DNA of 64,000 bases, taken from positions 17,520,890-17,584,889 of the forward strand of contig JARCOQ010000006.1 of assembly GCA_029207755.1 (NCBI GenBank), in the 5' to 3' direction. Shown here piece after piece: positions 48,463-60,866 of the stretch. How positions within the stretch are numbered: the first letter of the stretch is position 1; each line of letters starts with the position of its first letter. This stretch comes from Chamaea fasciata. Lineage: Eukaryota; Chordata; Aves; Passeriformes; Sylviidae. The translations under genes were made by a program, and so were the position numbers. Under the pieces are notes generated by a model. That model saw nothing but the letters and a program-made list of their open reading frames with translations. It had not been told where the DNA came from and ran no database searches.

Positions 48463-50309
48463 TCTGATACATATGTGTGCATATCATTTCTCCTACCAAC
48501 TAAAATGGTGACAGAAATCCAACCAAAGCTGCAAATATTCAATGCCTAAATATTATTGTTGTTTCCCACTGTGCCTGGGTCTATTCCAATATGAAACAGC
48601 TCAGAAATTAAAACCAGGAACAATAAGGACTTAAAAAAAATTAAATTCCCACTCACAATGCACTCAAACACATTAAGCTATTATTTGTATGATATGTGTC
48701 AGCTCTGCATTGAAATAATTTCACAAATAACTCTGAATGTGTCCCATGCTCTATTTCATGCATGGGGTATTCAGAAGAACAAGACTTTACTAACCAGACA
48801 CCATTATAACCCCAAGAAATTATAACAGGGTTTTTTTTTTTTCTGCAATAGTTTAACATGATTTTAATTATATACGAAGTAAAATTTGAATAATTAGGTT
48901 TATAAAAAGCTGCCATTTACTTCAGTAAGTGTTTAGCACTTTTTCTCAGAAAATGAATCATATCCATCCAAATTTCAGACTCACAACAATGAGCTGCTCA
49001 AGAATACAACACAACCTATTCTGAAAGCATCTTCTCATTGCTGAAGACAAGGAGTTTACAAAGGGGACAGGAAAACTAAGCAAGCAGTCTTAGTCTGCTA
49101 TCTAAAGGATCATCCCCAAATCCATCTACTTGGTGTTTGTGTGCCACAAGCCTTATATTGAGGGGGCATTTTATAGATTACTACAACATACTGCGGAATG
49201 CTGCATGCAGTATGGCTGAAAGCAAAGTAGAAGAGCTAGTAATTCTGCTCTTATAACACCAGCATAAAATGTACCCCTGCAAAGGGAAAGATTAGCATTA
49301 ATTGCCTGTTGTCAAATTCATCATTTCCCACAATTTATTAGAAGTTTTGTGCATTGCAGCACCACCAGAACAAGTTCATGAGTACTGCAATACACCAATC
49401 TTTATTCTCCCTTTGGCAAATTAATGCAGATATTTTGCCTTATGATAATTCCTAATTAATAAGAGGTTTAGGAAAAAGTCCCACTTATTTGGAACTCCAG
49501 TGCTACTCTCATTCATTTGAAATTCAACTCTTAAGTTAAAAAAAAAATAAAAATATGCAGCTCTTTTTACCACATCCCATTTATTGCAAGAATACTTAAT
49601 ATTAGTAAATTGGTCCCTTTGGGAATCTAAATGTAGGCACATATAATAATACAAGTTGAAAACCATAATTCTATCATAATCACTTCTCATTCTCCATTGT
49701 TGGTTTTAGGGTTGGGGGGGGAGGTTATTTTGGAGGGGAGGAGTCGTTAATTCAAAAAGGAGGCTTCTGCACTGAGGATGTACTGTAAGATTTGCCTATT
49801 TACATAAACAGTTTAAGTTTGAAGTGCGAGCTCATTCATGCACAAATAACCCTTTCACATATGAAATTCTTACATGTAAAGCTAGAGAGCTAAAAAAACG
49901 TCCGCACTACCAATTCAATTCAGGTAGTCTGTACAATTTTCTGCATAGAAGACCTTTAGGTCAGCCTGAAAACCACTTGTGAATGATTTAAAATATAGGA
50001 AAAATAATACAAGCCCGTAGATCAAAGCCTGGGGCTATATTTTCAAAAGGTGTTTAGCGTAGGTGACTCATGTGCACAGAATGTTCTTACATCTTCCAGG
50101 GTTTTGAACAGTGGTAAGAACAGGCCATTTTAACTCATTCTGAGTTAATAGTTCTCTGCAACTTTAATAAGTGAAAAGAATTGTGAGGTGGACTCCACAG
50201 TCAGCTAAAACTTCCCACGTAGCACACTCCAGTGAGCAGGAAAGAAGGGTATGCGCAGGGGAACGACAACCGTGAAGAGGCTTAACCTGATTTCCTAGTT
50301 TGTATTTCC

Positions 50310-50515
50310 AGCCCTGCTGACGCACGCCCGGGAAGGCTGCTGGCATGAGATCTGCCGAGACGCCGCCGCAGGGATCTTGTCCCTGGCCACCCGCACCCCG
50401 CATGGCACAGGGAGCATCTCCAGCATCCCATGGCCATCAATGGAGGCTGCAAGCCACCACCAAAGCAAGAGTGCAGGGGCAGCATCTGGCCTGACGCGCT
50501 CCTCAGAGGCACTCG
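50310..50515. other. Isolated CpG-rich patch with candidate minus-strand first exon
   Basis: Roughly a dozen CpG in about 200 bases (for example GACGCACGCCCGGG and GCCGAGACGCCGCCGCAGG), set in AT-rich DNA about 32 kb upstream of the inferred PPARGC1A start. On the minus strand an ATG at 50403 with G at -3 opens 39 codons (MRGAGGQGQDPCGG...) that end exactly at AATCAG|GTTAAG (exon end 50287). This donor is phase 0, compatible with PPARGC1A exon 2. The donor is weak (T at +3). This is a candidate only. Confidence 0.3.
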
Positions 50516-51429
50516 GCACTCACATTTTAAAATAGGCAGGTTTTCCACAGGAGAAAAGGAGGGGAGGAGAGAGTATTGTCTTTCTTTAAAAGGACAGTAC
50601 ATTAGTGACGATGTTTTTTTGTTAGATCCTGGTTTGTCTAGTTGGGGAATTTATGGACTTTTAAAAATAGATTTTGCCAAACAATTGTGTGGGCAACTGC
50701 TGACTTGCAGTCTGCAAGATATCTTTCCGTCAGCCTCAGGAAGATTAAAGCAGGTTCTATTTTCATCACAAGGGAGCTAAGGATGTAGGCACAAAGGAGA
50801 AATTCACTTTTTGTCCACATCAAGCTGAGCCTCTTGCCAGACGATGCAGCATTCACTGCAACAATTGCCAACATAATGTGTTGCCTTCTATAGCTCCTTC
50901 AGGTTGAAGAATAGCCTTGTACTGCTACATGTAGAGAGAAGGAGAATTTCCCAGTCCCTGGGTCTATAGTTTAACACCAGGACAATTTCTTTCCTAATTC
51001 TGCATGCCAAAAAACTGACAGAAAAGTAACACTGGCATACAAAGGAGTAACATCTCCCTGCATCACATGTGTGTGAGAAAGGAAATAGAGATGAAAATAA
51101 AACATTCTCTGAAAGATCACAGTGTTATGTATTCTTGTATCTTCATTTAAGTCCTGATTCTAATCTCAGCAGTATGATGTTCAGCGAGAAAAGCAAGTCA
51201 TAGCCTGGTATCTACCCCTCTTAGATGGAAGAGGGGGAAAGGAGCCCTGCCAGCATATCTGTACAAGAAAAACCTTGCACTAACTAGGGCAACAGGGATT
51301 CAGGAATGAAAATTATCTTCTCAGTCATCAAATCCATGCCCCTGGTGTCAGAGGCTACAATGTGATGCATTCCCTCTTGGAAAGCAATCACCAGCTTCCA
51401 TAAGAAAAATCCCCTGCTACCATCAGCAG

Positions 51430-51785
51430 CAGGCTCTTCCAGAACTTCACTGTTCATGGTCTGAACTTTCTCCAATTTTTAACCTGCCTTCACTTGTGGC
51501 TAGTTTATACCCTTTTACTCTTGTGGCAACATTGTTTTGTGGCTTGAACAGTCCTTTCCCTCCTTGGTGTTTATCCTTCTGAAGTATTTATGGTAAGCAA
51601 TCAGATCTTCTCTCTGCCTTTGTTTTGCTAGGCTATCTGAGCCAAGCTCTTTAAGTCTCCTCTCACAAGAGAGGCTCTCCATTCCTCTGATCTTCTTGGT
51701 ACCCATTCTAAACTGAATTTATCATTTGTGCACACAAACGACCTGAATTGTACGCAGCATTTTTGATGGGGTCACACATCTAAAT
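51430..51785 (-). mobile_element. CR1-family LINE remnant, antisense
   Basis: The + strand reads as the reverse complement of a CR1-type LINE 3' region. Family-typical blocks appear in order: 'tttactcttgtggcaacatt', 'ttgttttgctaggctatctg', 'gccaagctctttaagtctcc', 'tctccattcctctgatcttc' and 'cctgaattgtacgcagc'. These are diagnostic of sauropsid CR1 elements as I remember them. The copy is diverged and without an intact ORF, so it is old. The edges are approximate, and similarity may extend left to about 51290. A repeat-library search was not possible. Confidence 0.7.
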
Positions 51786-54611
51786 GAGCTGTGGAAATAG
51801 CATAAACAGAAGAGATATGGGACCAGATCTCTGGGATGTTCCTGTTATTCTTGAATACATAGACTCATAAATGTATTTGGCATTTACTGCCTCGAAATAA
51901 AGACATAAATATATTAAGACACAAGTATTTAGACAAACAAAGACAGGAAGTTTTTCCTTTGCTTAGCAAGGAAAAAACCCCCATAATTTTACCCTGAACC
52001 TAAATGAAATTTCGGCAAAAAAGTTTACTGTGCAATCTACTAAACTTAAACCACAGCTGTGCTCCCATGAAATATCATCCCCCTGTTTATAACAAAGTAA
52101 GGGCTCTGTGCCACAGTTCCTATTTCAAGTCCTGATATATTTTGCATGAAGTGCAAACTGTAAAAGCAAACTTGGGGAGAAGACCAGCAGCATCTCTGTG
52201 TTAGCAGCTGTATGTTTTTCAGTTTGATCTGACCTGTTCTGCTGCTGCAAGAAAAGCAGAGCAGCTCACCAGCTTCCTGATGAGGCAACTGAACCTCCCT
52301 CACATGCAAGCACATGAGAAATGGGTAAATTTAAGAGCCTATTACTAAGGGCCCCAAGCACAAAACCAAAGTAAACCAAACCAGGCAGTACCATACAGGT
52401 AGGAATTGTATCAAGGTATGCCAAAAGTCAGCAGGATTTCAGCAACATCCCACATACGGCTGCAAACACTCGTGCCAGTTAATTAGCAGTGGCATTAAAC
52501 GAGAAAACGGACACTGAGCAGGACGCTGGGGTTAACCTTACCCTATGTGATCTGCGCCATATGATCTTTTATTCCATCTGTTATCAACATACTTCAAGAG
52601 ATTAATCCAATACTCATAATTTTGAATGAGCAGATACCATTTTGTTACTCTGTATCATACTTCACAAGTCTCAAATATTCAGTGTCTGATTGACAGCTTG
52701 AAGAGGTGCCACAAGGTTAAATGACAGCCTATCAATTTTTCAAGGGCAAGAAACCCTTTATGAGACATTCAGAGGTTTTTCCTTCTAGCGTTTTCCCATT
52801 GTTTGCCTAACCTAAATCTCAAGCATGCACCAGAGTTTAAGGACATGCCGCTGTAACAGAAACCATCAGTCAACAATGAAAAAAACATCTCCGAAAGATG
52901 TACCATATGCCCATCCTGAAAATACACATCAATTATGGTAGTCATACGAGATCTCATCAGCTCTGTTTCTATGGCAGAGCCACTGCTGTTAGTTACACCA
53001 CGCCCAGGGCTCTCCTGACCTCAAGCACAGCCCTCCCAGCAGTTCTAGAGGGGACTTCTGTGGGTGCCACTCACCACAAAGGCACCTTGCTGGTCTAACC
53101 CCGATAAAAAGCTTTACACCACACCACCAACAGCACAAGAAAACTGATAGCTTTACTAGCCACAACAATGCAAGGGGAAGATGAAGCTATGACAACCCCT
53201 GCGCTCAAGGAGCCACTCTACTGGACTGGGAGTGAGGGGAGCCAGAGAGAATCACACAGCCACGCACAAGCAGTGCTACTTATCTTTACAGGAGGAAACA
53301 AGTGATTTCCTGGCAAATGTGCAAGTGCCTTGGAAAGTACCAGCAGGAACATATGAACATTGCTTGGTAGCTGGCAATGCCTGTGAGCGTGGGACCCCCG
53401 CTGGAAGGGAAGCTGGATGGTGCCCTTTGTCCACCCAAGCGAGAGTCACTTCTGGCATGCATGCTGGGCACTGCTTCCTGCCTCGTCCTGCCTGGCACCC
53501 AGACCATATAGGACAGGAGCTGGACAAACATCAACAGCAGCTTTTATTATCAGCTGCTGGAAATAGGGCCAGTTAGTATCAGCAAGTCATTAATCTGGTG
53601 TTATGTTGTAGGTCAAAATGTCCTTCTGTTTAGACCTTATTGTCAAAGTCTTCTGCTTCTTCAGCATCATGATTTAGTGTTTGGAGAGACATAACTTCAT
53701 GTCACTGTCACTTCTGCTGCATGTGTTCTGCTCTTTGCCTCTGAGACATCTTGACACATTGATATACAAACCAGAGATGCAAAGATGGTTGTAAATACTG
53801 CACTAGGATCCATTCCTAGAAAGTTGAAGAGAATCTAACACAAGTAATTGCACACGAACAAGGAAGAGATTGATGTGAGAAATTCATAAAGAAAAAATAT
53901 TGCATTAATAAATTAAGAGCTGCAACTTGTCTAAAGTTCAGCTGCATCAACTGCTAGAACATCTGAATGATTGCTATAATTACTGTAGATACCAGTGCCA
54001 CTTTGCAATATGGCCTCTTGTGTGTGCATTGTCTTTCCCATCTCTGCAGCACCATTACAGCTTCAAATGCAACTGTTGCTGAATTTAAGCCGGAGTGCCT
54101 GGAAGGCAAGTGCCATATTTTATACCGCTATGCTTCTGGTACTTAATTGGGTCCTAAACTAAATATGCTGAATATATACTTAATTAAATGTGCTAAAGAA
54201 ATATCCTAGGTGCATTTAGAAAAGATTTGTTTGGTCAACTAAGATGTTTTGCAACTGTAATTGCATTATTGTTATTGGCATTTCTAAATCACTCTCTGCA
54301 TTTCCTTTGGAATAAATGTCTTAGTAGCTCAACAGTATAATGTATTGCTATGCTACAAAACTGGAGGAACACATTATATATTCATGTACACTTGGCTTTA
54401 ACCACTTACAGTATAACAATGAAGTAACGATTATTATGCAGTAAGTTTGCTGAACCATCATCTTTTTAAACCATAAATATACTCGGTATATACCACAACA
54501 TCCACCCAGTAAGAAACTGGGTAAACAGAACTCACTTATATTTTGAAATTAAATGGACAGTTAAAACTGAATTAACTGGGCAAATAATAGCATTTCAAAA
54601 ATATAAAATAT

Positions 54612-54677
54612 AGTTCACAAACTATGTGAACTGTGGTATAACACAGCCTATTTCTCTTGCAGTACAGGCAAGAGAAA
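54612..54677. repeat. Two adjacent short inverted repeats
   Basis: AGTTCACA/TGTGAACT (54612-54619 with 54625-54632, loop of 5) is followed by TTTCTCTTGC/GCAAGAGAAA (54651-54660 with 54668-54677, loop of 7). Both stems are perfect. They are too short for a typical microRNA precursor. Confidence 0.75.
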
Positions 54678-55008
54678 GTTAGTATCACACGTTTCTGACA
54701 TCTATACATTGATTCAAAACCAGGTTTTGATAGTGGTCTTAAATAGCTAAAATTATAAAAATATATAAAGTCCCTTTATATTAAATTTTCTGAAACATCA
54801 TCAACACTGCAACAGAGCAATGGAAATCCAAATCCATTTTATCAGCTTCTAAATGTAATGTATGTTATCTCTGTGATAATATCTTCTGTCAAACCGTATC
54901 CAGGACATTTACTTTCTCAAAAACCACTATCAAAAACAAAACCAAGGAACACAGGACATTAAAACAAAAAAGGGATGGCCTTTAGAACAAACTGACTATA
55001 CTGAATGT

Positions 55009-55024
55009 GGGGGGGGGGGGGGGG
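55009..55024. repeat. G16 homopolymer
   Basis: Sixteen consecutive G on the + strand, unusual in this AT-rich context. Length may be unreliable in sequencing. Confidence 0.9.
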
Positions 55025-57640
55025 AAAGCAATGTTTAAATTTGGCACTCTAGCAACTTTGAAATGTACAGGGATTTTTCTCTGTTTCTGTGTATTGCAGT
55101 TTTGGTAATAGGCAAATCCCAGGCATATGCCTGCGTAACACAAAACATATTTGGTTTTAGCATTAATAATTTCTTTAATCACTTTTTTTCTCACTTGTGT
55201 CATATTTGAGATTTTCCCTTCCATCATTCACATTTTATACTTTTTATTCTCTTCAGAACCTTCTCTTCAATATTTTGGGGTATTTCACATGGCATGAAAT
55301 ACTAATAGCTACAATGTAAATTAGCTGACAAGATTCAAGTTCAGAAGGCATGGGAAGAAATCCTACTGGATGTGTAGAATCTCTTGACAACAGATCTGAT
55401 TTTGTAGGTGTCTGAGGGAGGGGGACAGGGCATGGCCCAGCCTAGCAAAGCTTTTAAGCACACACTTAATGTTGAGCATACAATTACTTTAAATTACTTC
55501 AACAGGATTATTCACATACTTAAATGAAATGCTCTTCTAGATTTCAGACCTTATGGATGGCACACAGTCTGTCTTTGCAGGGGCTCCCAAAATGCAGAAG
55601 GCACATGGGAGAGGAGCATGAGGCACCTGTAGGTATTTTCAGGACCTCATAGAGCACCCAGGTGAGACAAGGCAAAGATGTCTTTAGCATCAGCTGGAAG
55701 CTGCAGCTGCTTTCCATTGCCGTGATGGGTGCCTCCAGGGTGGTTTTTTTAAAGCCTATTAAAAATGTATTCATAGAAAGTCATCCTTTTGTAGAAGTAG
55801 AGTTATTGATCAGAAATCTCTCTTTTCAACTCACATTTTATCCAGACAAAACCCATTCTTCCTATGAAGCTACTCACTTCATTGTTTGGTACTGGATGCT
55901 TTTCAATAGTTTTGGGATGGGGAGGTGGTACTTTGCCAAGGAAAGACAAAAAAAACAAAGCCCATCTGCTGTTAGGAGGAAAACCTTGCCCGTGTTCTGA
56001 TTTTCAGGACTAAAGAGTATTTAAAAAAATGAAACTTTTTTTTTTTCTTTTGCTTAAGACAGAATAGCAACTCTATACTATTTCGTGCCCAGCTTTGGTT
56101 CCTGATTGTCCACAGCAGCTCTGTTACCCACTGGTGCAGACCTTGGCAGACCAAAGGCTGGATGGAGCTGGGAAAGAGAGTTGCCCTTTAAACAGACAGC
56201 ACAACTGCACACAGGTTGTTTGGGGATTTACGTGGAAACCCCTGTAATTGTGTCAATGGGACTTTAAGGTATAAAGAGATACCAACAATCCAAAAGAGGG
56301 GAAAAAAAAATCTTTGATGTTTCTTTTTTCAGCATCAAGATCAACACAAAAAAAGAGCATATACATGGTAGCTTTCACAGGTAGAATGAAATATAAAACA
56401 CTTTTATCTTAAATTAATATACTTAATTTCTCCCAATAAGAACTGCCATGTTGAAGACAGTTCTAAAAAACAAAGACGTGTAGCCACTGCTGCTCAAGGT
56501 GGTTTAAAATCAGGAGGTCTTATTTGTCTGTGTCAACATTTTAAAGTAGAGAGTATGAAGGCATTTGTTAATTGTGTACTACTGAAGATCCCAGAAACCT
56601 GCAAGGATCTGTAAGCTCCTTCAGTCTTTACAGACTGTGCCAAAAGACCATGCTGTATTCCCAACACCGAGGTAGAATCATAGAGTTTTGCTGCAGTCTT
56701 GGTACTTTCACTATGTGTCACTGTGCATCAGCATTAGCTGAAGAACCGAGAGCAAGGCTAACGGCAGAGAGAAAAGTAGAATCAGGGATTTTTTTTCTGA
56801 AACGTCACATCTCTTTTCCATATATTAGGAAAAGGTTATGCTCCTTTTGCTCGTAATTATAAAACAAGAATGTTAATACTACAAAGGTTCAGCATAAATC
56901 AATTTCAAACTGCTAAATTTATTAGGCAGTGCTTGTAATGAATTATATGAAATGGGTAACAAATCCCAGGCCAGGATTTTTTGCTGATACTTTCTAATTG
57001 TATCAAAAACACTAGATAACATTTATGTTTCTGTTAAGAACTGCTAATTTTTTTGCATCTTACAACCTTTGGAAATACATTTCCTTCTCTGCAGTGAATA
57101 CTAAACAAAACTAATTTATACAACTAGAATTGTGTCTCAAATTAGTAAAAATTACTTATGATGGCATAAAAATGTCAAACTAAATTATATTTAGATTTTT
57201 TTAAATGTGCAGGGGAGCTATTTTAAAGGCTATCCTAGATTAACAGTTGATACTACTCCTGTTCTTGTAATTATTGTTACTATTAGTAGCATCATCATAG
57301 TAATATACAAAGATGGGCTAACCCCCCCCCAAAAAAATCCCCACAAAAACAAACAAAAAACCCCCCACAAAATCACACAAGTGCTTGATGTTGCCTTGTT
57401 TAGGGTCTGAACCAATGCCTACTAAAGAGGTCTCAACAAATATTTCATACACTATTAACAATTAATCAAAAGGTCATGGTGATTTATTTTCAATCCTGTA
57501 ATGGTATTTTAAAGAGTACTGATACATTTCTATAATACAAATATATATGTATTTTTTTCTTCTAGTTTAGAGTTAAAGCTTGAAAGCAGCAGTTCACAGA
57601 AAATCCCTTTAATTAACAGACAGTCCAGCATGCTGGCAAG

Positions 57641-57669
57641 GCTTTCCCATCTGAAGCAGATGGGAAAGC
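57641..57669. repeat. Perfect 13-bp hairpin with 3-base loop
   Basis: GCTTTCCCATCTG, loop AAG, then its exact reverse complement CAGATGGGAAAGC. Pairing does not extend beyond 13 bp. The element is immediately followed by a purine-rich run (57680-57711). No flanking terminal repeats or target duplication were seen. Confidence 0.9.
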
Positions 57670-60600
57670 AGTCCTTTATAAGAAAGAAAGAAAGGAGAGA
57701 GGAGGGAGAAAATTTTTCTGTCTGATGTTATGTTTTACTGCAATACTTTCATTCGTATGTGGATATTTTAAAATATATTTTAAAAGATAGAGGATATTTC
57801 TGTTAAAATGCACAGGTTTAGGTATTTTTATTTTGATGCACAAGAGTTGTACAGAAATCTCAGGAGCTCTAATGAGAAGATACCTAACTAGTTTGTTGCA
57901 GGGATGTGTGCAAACCCCAAAACTACTGTAGCTTGTGTCCCAATATTGGCAGTTATCTGTTGGACAGACTGACAGGAAGAAAATATGCTATATGAAGAAG
58001 TCTTCCTTCTCTGTCTGATCAGAGAAGAAAGGTAAATAAATGGCATCATGGTGACTGAAAGGGAGTATCACACACCACGTGGTCACACAGAATGAATTCT
58101 GCAGAGAGTGAGAGTCTCCTCTTTTTGACAATGAACTAGGCAGGCAAGTGAGGGGACACCTGGTCATTTAACATGCAGCAGGACTGGAATGTCAGGACCA
58201 TTCGCCAAATTGCTGCTGCAGTTTGGAGCCAGAAGAAGTAAAATGTGTTTCCCTTATGCATTTCAGCTGTGGAGCTGTATCAGAAGGCACTCTGGGCTGG
58301 AATGTGAAAACAAAGCATTGCACTGGAATGTTTTCCCACAGTTCCTACCAGCTTTCACACTGTAAAAACCCATCTGACAAATACTGCCATTAGTGCATTA
58401 CCTTCAAATTAGGACTAATAAAGTCCTGTCCCAGCGTGATATAAAACAACACATTCTTTTTTGTATTTGCATAAAGTACAGTGTTAATTCCAGCAATTGC
58501 ATGGGCAGATGACAGACTTGTGGGTATGGTAAGTACATCCAACCTGTAAAGCCCAGCATGTACTGGTAATGAAGAAAAGCTTGCAGTTTTCCTTTGTCTG
58601 TCCCAGCTCACATCAGCAGTATACATCACCCAGACAAGTCACCTCCTGCCTTTTTTTTCAGCAATTCTTTCAACTCCTCTGAAAGCTGATTATATGAACA
58701 GTGCCTGACAGAGACCACTAGCACCTCATACAACCTTCTCATTACTCCTTATCCTCTCAGTCAGAACCACAGCATGAGATTTTGGTGCCCCTGGCATCTT
58801 CCACCCAATGCTTGATCTGTCTGGGCCGCTCCCATCTCCTGCAGCATCTCTCACCTGGCCCTGTTGCATCATCCTGTGTACTCTTGGTGCCCCACTCAAC
58901 CTACACTTCATATGGCTCTGGCACTTCTCACCAACAGCTGGTCTCACTTAAGATCAGAAAGTCACAGTTAAGTCTCTTTCCATACACAGACACTGCTCAC
59001 ACACTTCTTGTAAGGAAACCTCTTCACTATTCAGCTGCATGTTCTACAAGCAAATATCCAAATGCAATGGCATTCATCAGAGGGAATTACGGGAAACATT
59101 TACACTAATTATGCTTCTGTCTAAATTAGTTACTAGTCTTAGATTATAGTTAAACTACCAGAAGGATTTTCAAAACAATAGATTTTTTTGCTACTTAGTG
59201 GTTTTTATCAGACAGATAATGGGAGACAAGAAATAAATAAAGTCAAGGAGGTACAATTACATCATCTTACTCTTTCAGCATGATAAAGAAAATGGTATTC
59301 ACTTCCCTCCCCAGAGTGCTGTGAGGCTTATTCCATTAAGGTTTGTCAAGTGCTTGGTTGGAAGGCCTTGTAAGTGCATGGCATTATTAGTAAATATTAA
59401 ATAGAAAACCAGATTCTAATTATCAGGATAAATAGGCTAAGTTCTGCTTGGCTAAATGCACTTGGGAGAGGAACCCAAGACCATCAGTGTGCTGTAGTAC
59501 TGTGCATCCTTATCAGATCCAACTTCTCTTAGCCTCCAAAGGATCAGGTCTGCTAAGATGCAAACCCACCGGAAGTAAAACTCATCATCCCTATCTCTTC
59601 CCCAACACTGAAAAAAAGTTTACACTTACACTTTAGGGTGTATTATGCATAGTAGAATGATGTAATGTATTTTTCAGGCATCCCCACACCTGTTCATCAC
59701 CCTGTACAGCTGGGACAGAAACACAGCACACAGGTAAAGCATACAGGTCTGTGCTCCTTCGGGTAGTGGGGACCTCTGCTCCTCTGAGGACAAGGTTCAC
59801 AGTCTCATCTGTCACTGGGTTTGTGACTGCCTTGCCCCTTACATCCCAGCACCAGAAGGAATTTCCTGTTTCATGGTCTTTCTACCTTTTGCCACAACAG
59901 AGAGAGAAAAAAATATCACCCTGTAAACATTTCACCACAGATAAAAGAGACATATAAAGCATTTGTGATACACTGCATTAATGAAGCATAATTACAGATA
60001 AAACTGCCCATAATATCATGTGTAGGTAAAGGTCTAAAAATTTTTTTTGCATCCATCACTCATGATTAAAACTAATGTTATCTGGTAGCTTTGGTGGTGG
60101 AGGTTTTTTTTACCTTTGCTATTAAGTCAAGCCTGTGCTGGGCACAGCCATCAGGGGCTTTACATCTTCTTGAGCATGCTATGCAGTCTGATGGCATCTC
60201 TTGCATAAAAGGCAAAGACTGACAGGGATTCATAAGAGACACAATTGCTGCAGTAAAGGAGCTTCTTTCACATCAGGGGGAAAAGGTGGGAATGGATAAA
60301 GTTCTGGAAAATAACAGTTCTGGTGGGTAGGTTAGGAATCCTAGTAAAGGTAGAAGGCCCCTGACAAACAGGGTCATCCGGGTTTTGGGGTGCAATAACT
60401 TTGCCAGCTTTAAGTGACCTTTAAAGGGAGCCAGGCAACCTGTGCCTACAGAACTTCTCCCAAAGACTGAGCACAATGCAGAGCCCCCAGACTGCAGGTG
60501 AGGTGTATTAGCTAGTTATGTATTTTGTTTGAAAGGAAAACTGCCTTCACTGTGCTCAACATTAACAACTTGACCACTGCAAAGGTAGTAAGTTTTTTCC

Positions 60601-60846
60601 TACCAGGAGTAAGATCGGAGATAGTTTGAAAATACACAATTTGGATTACAGTGGCCTCTCCCTAGTGGGGACTACATACTGAAAAGCAGCATTTGCAACA
60701 CTGATAGTTTGGGCTTTCATTGAAAAATTCTCTACTAGAAACAGGACTTGAAACACCAGCAAAACAACCGGAAGCACAAACATTAATCATGATGATTTGC
60801 AGCCTTTCCATCTCTCTTCCCAAAATCCATAACAACAGGATGAATT

Positions 60847-60866
60847 CAAACAAACAAACAAACAAA
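60847..60866. repeat. (AAAC)5 microsatellite
   Basis: Perfect AAAC units followed by AAAAAACTC. Simple repeat. Confidence 0.9.

Larger units (their letters stand above)
44001..51429. other. 5'-flanking DNA, no recognisable gene
   Basis: No gene is recognised. The left part (about 44050-44180) is purine-rich with repeated GGAAGAAAAGG-like units. Other content is a C-rich tract at 45791-45835 (a quadruplex motif on the minus strand), TGTC/TCTA-type simple sequence at about 46013-46045, an AT dinucleotide tract at 48049-48081, a polypurine tract at 48402-48462, a G-rich stretch at about 49713-49742 and a CpG-rich patch at 50310-50515. Confidence 0.65.

Noticed and set aside
58780..58920. Minus-strand CAG|GTGAGA donor ending a phase-0 frame (candidate upstream PPARGC1A exon)
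   Set aside because: The local frame is not recognisable and there is no CpG or promoter signal. One or two such donors are expected by chance on this strand.
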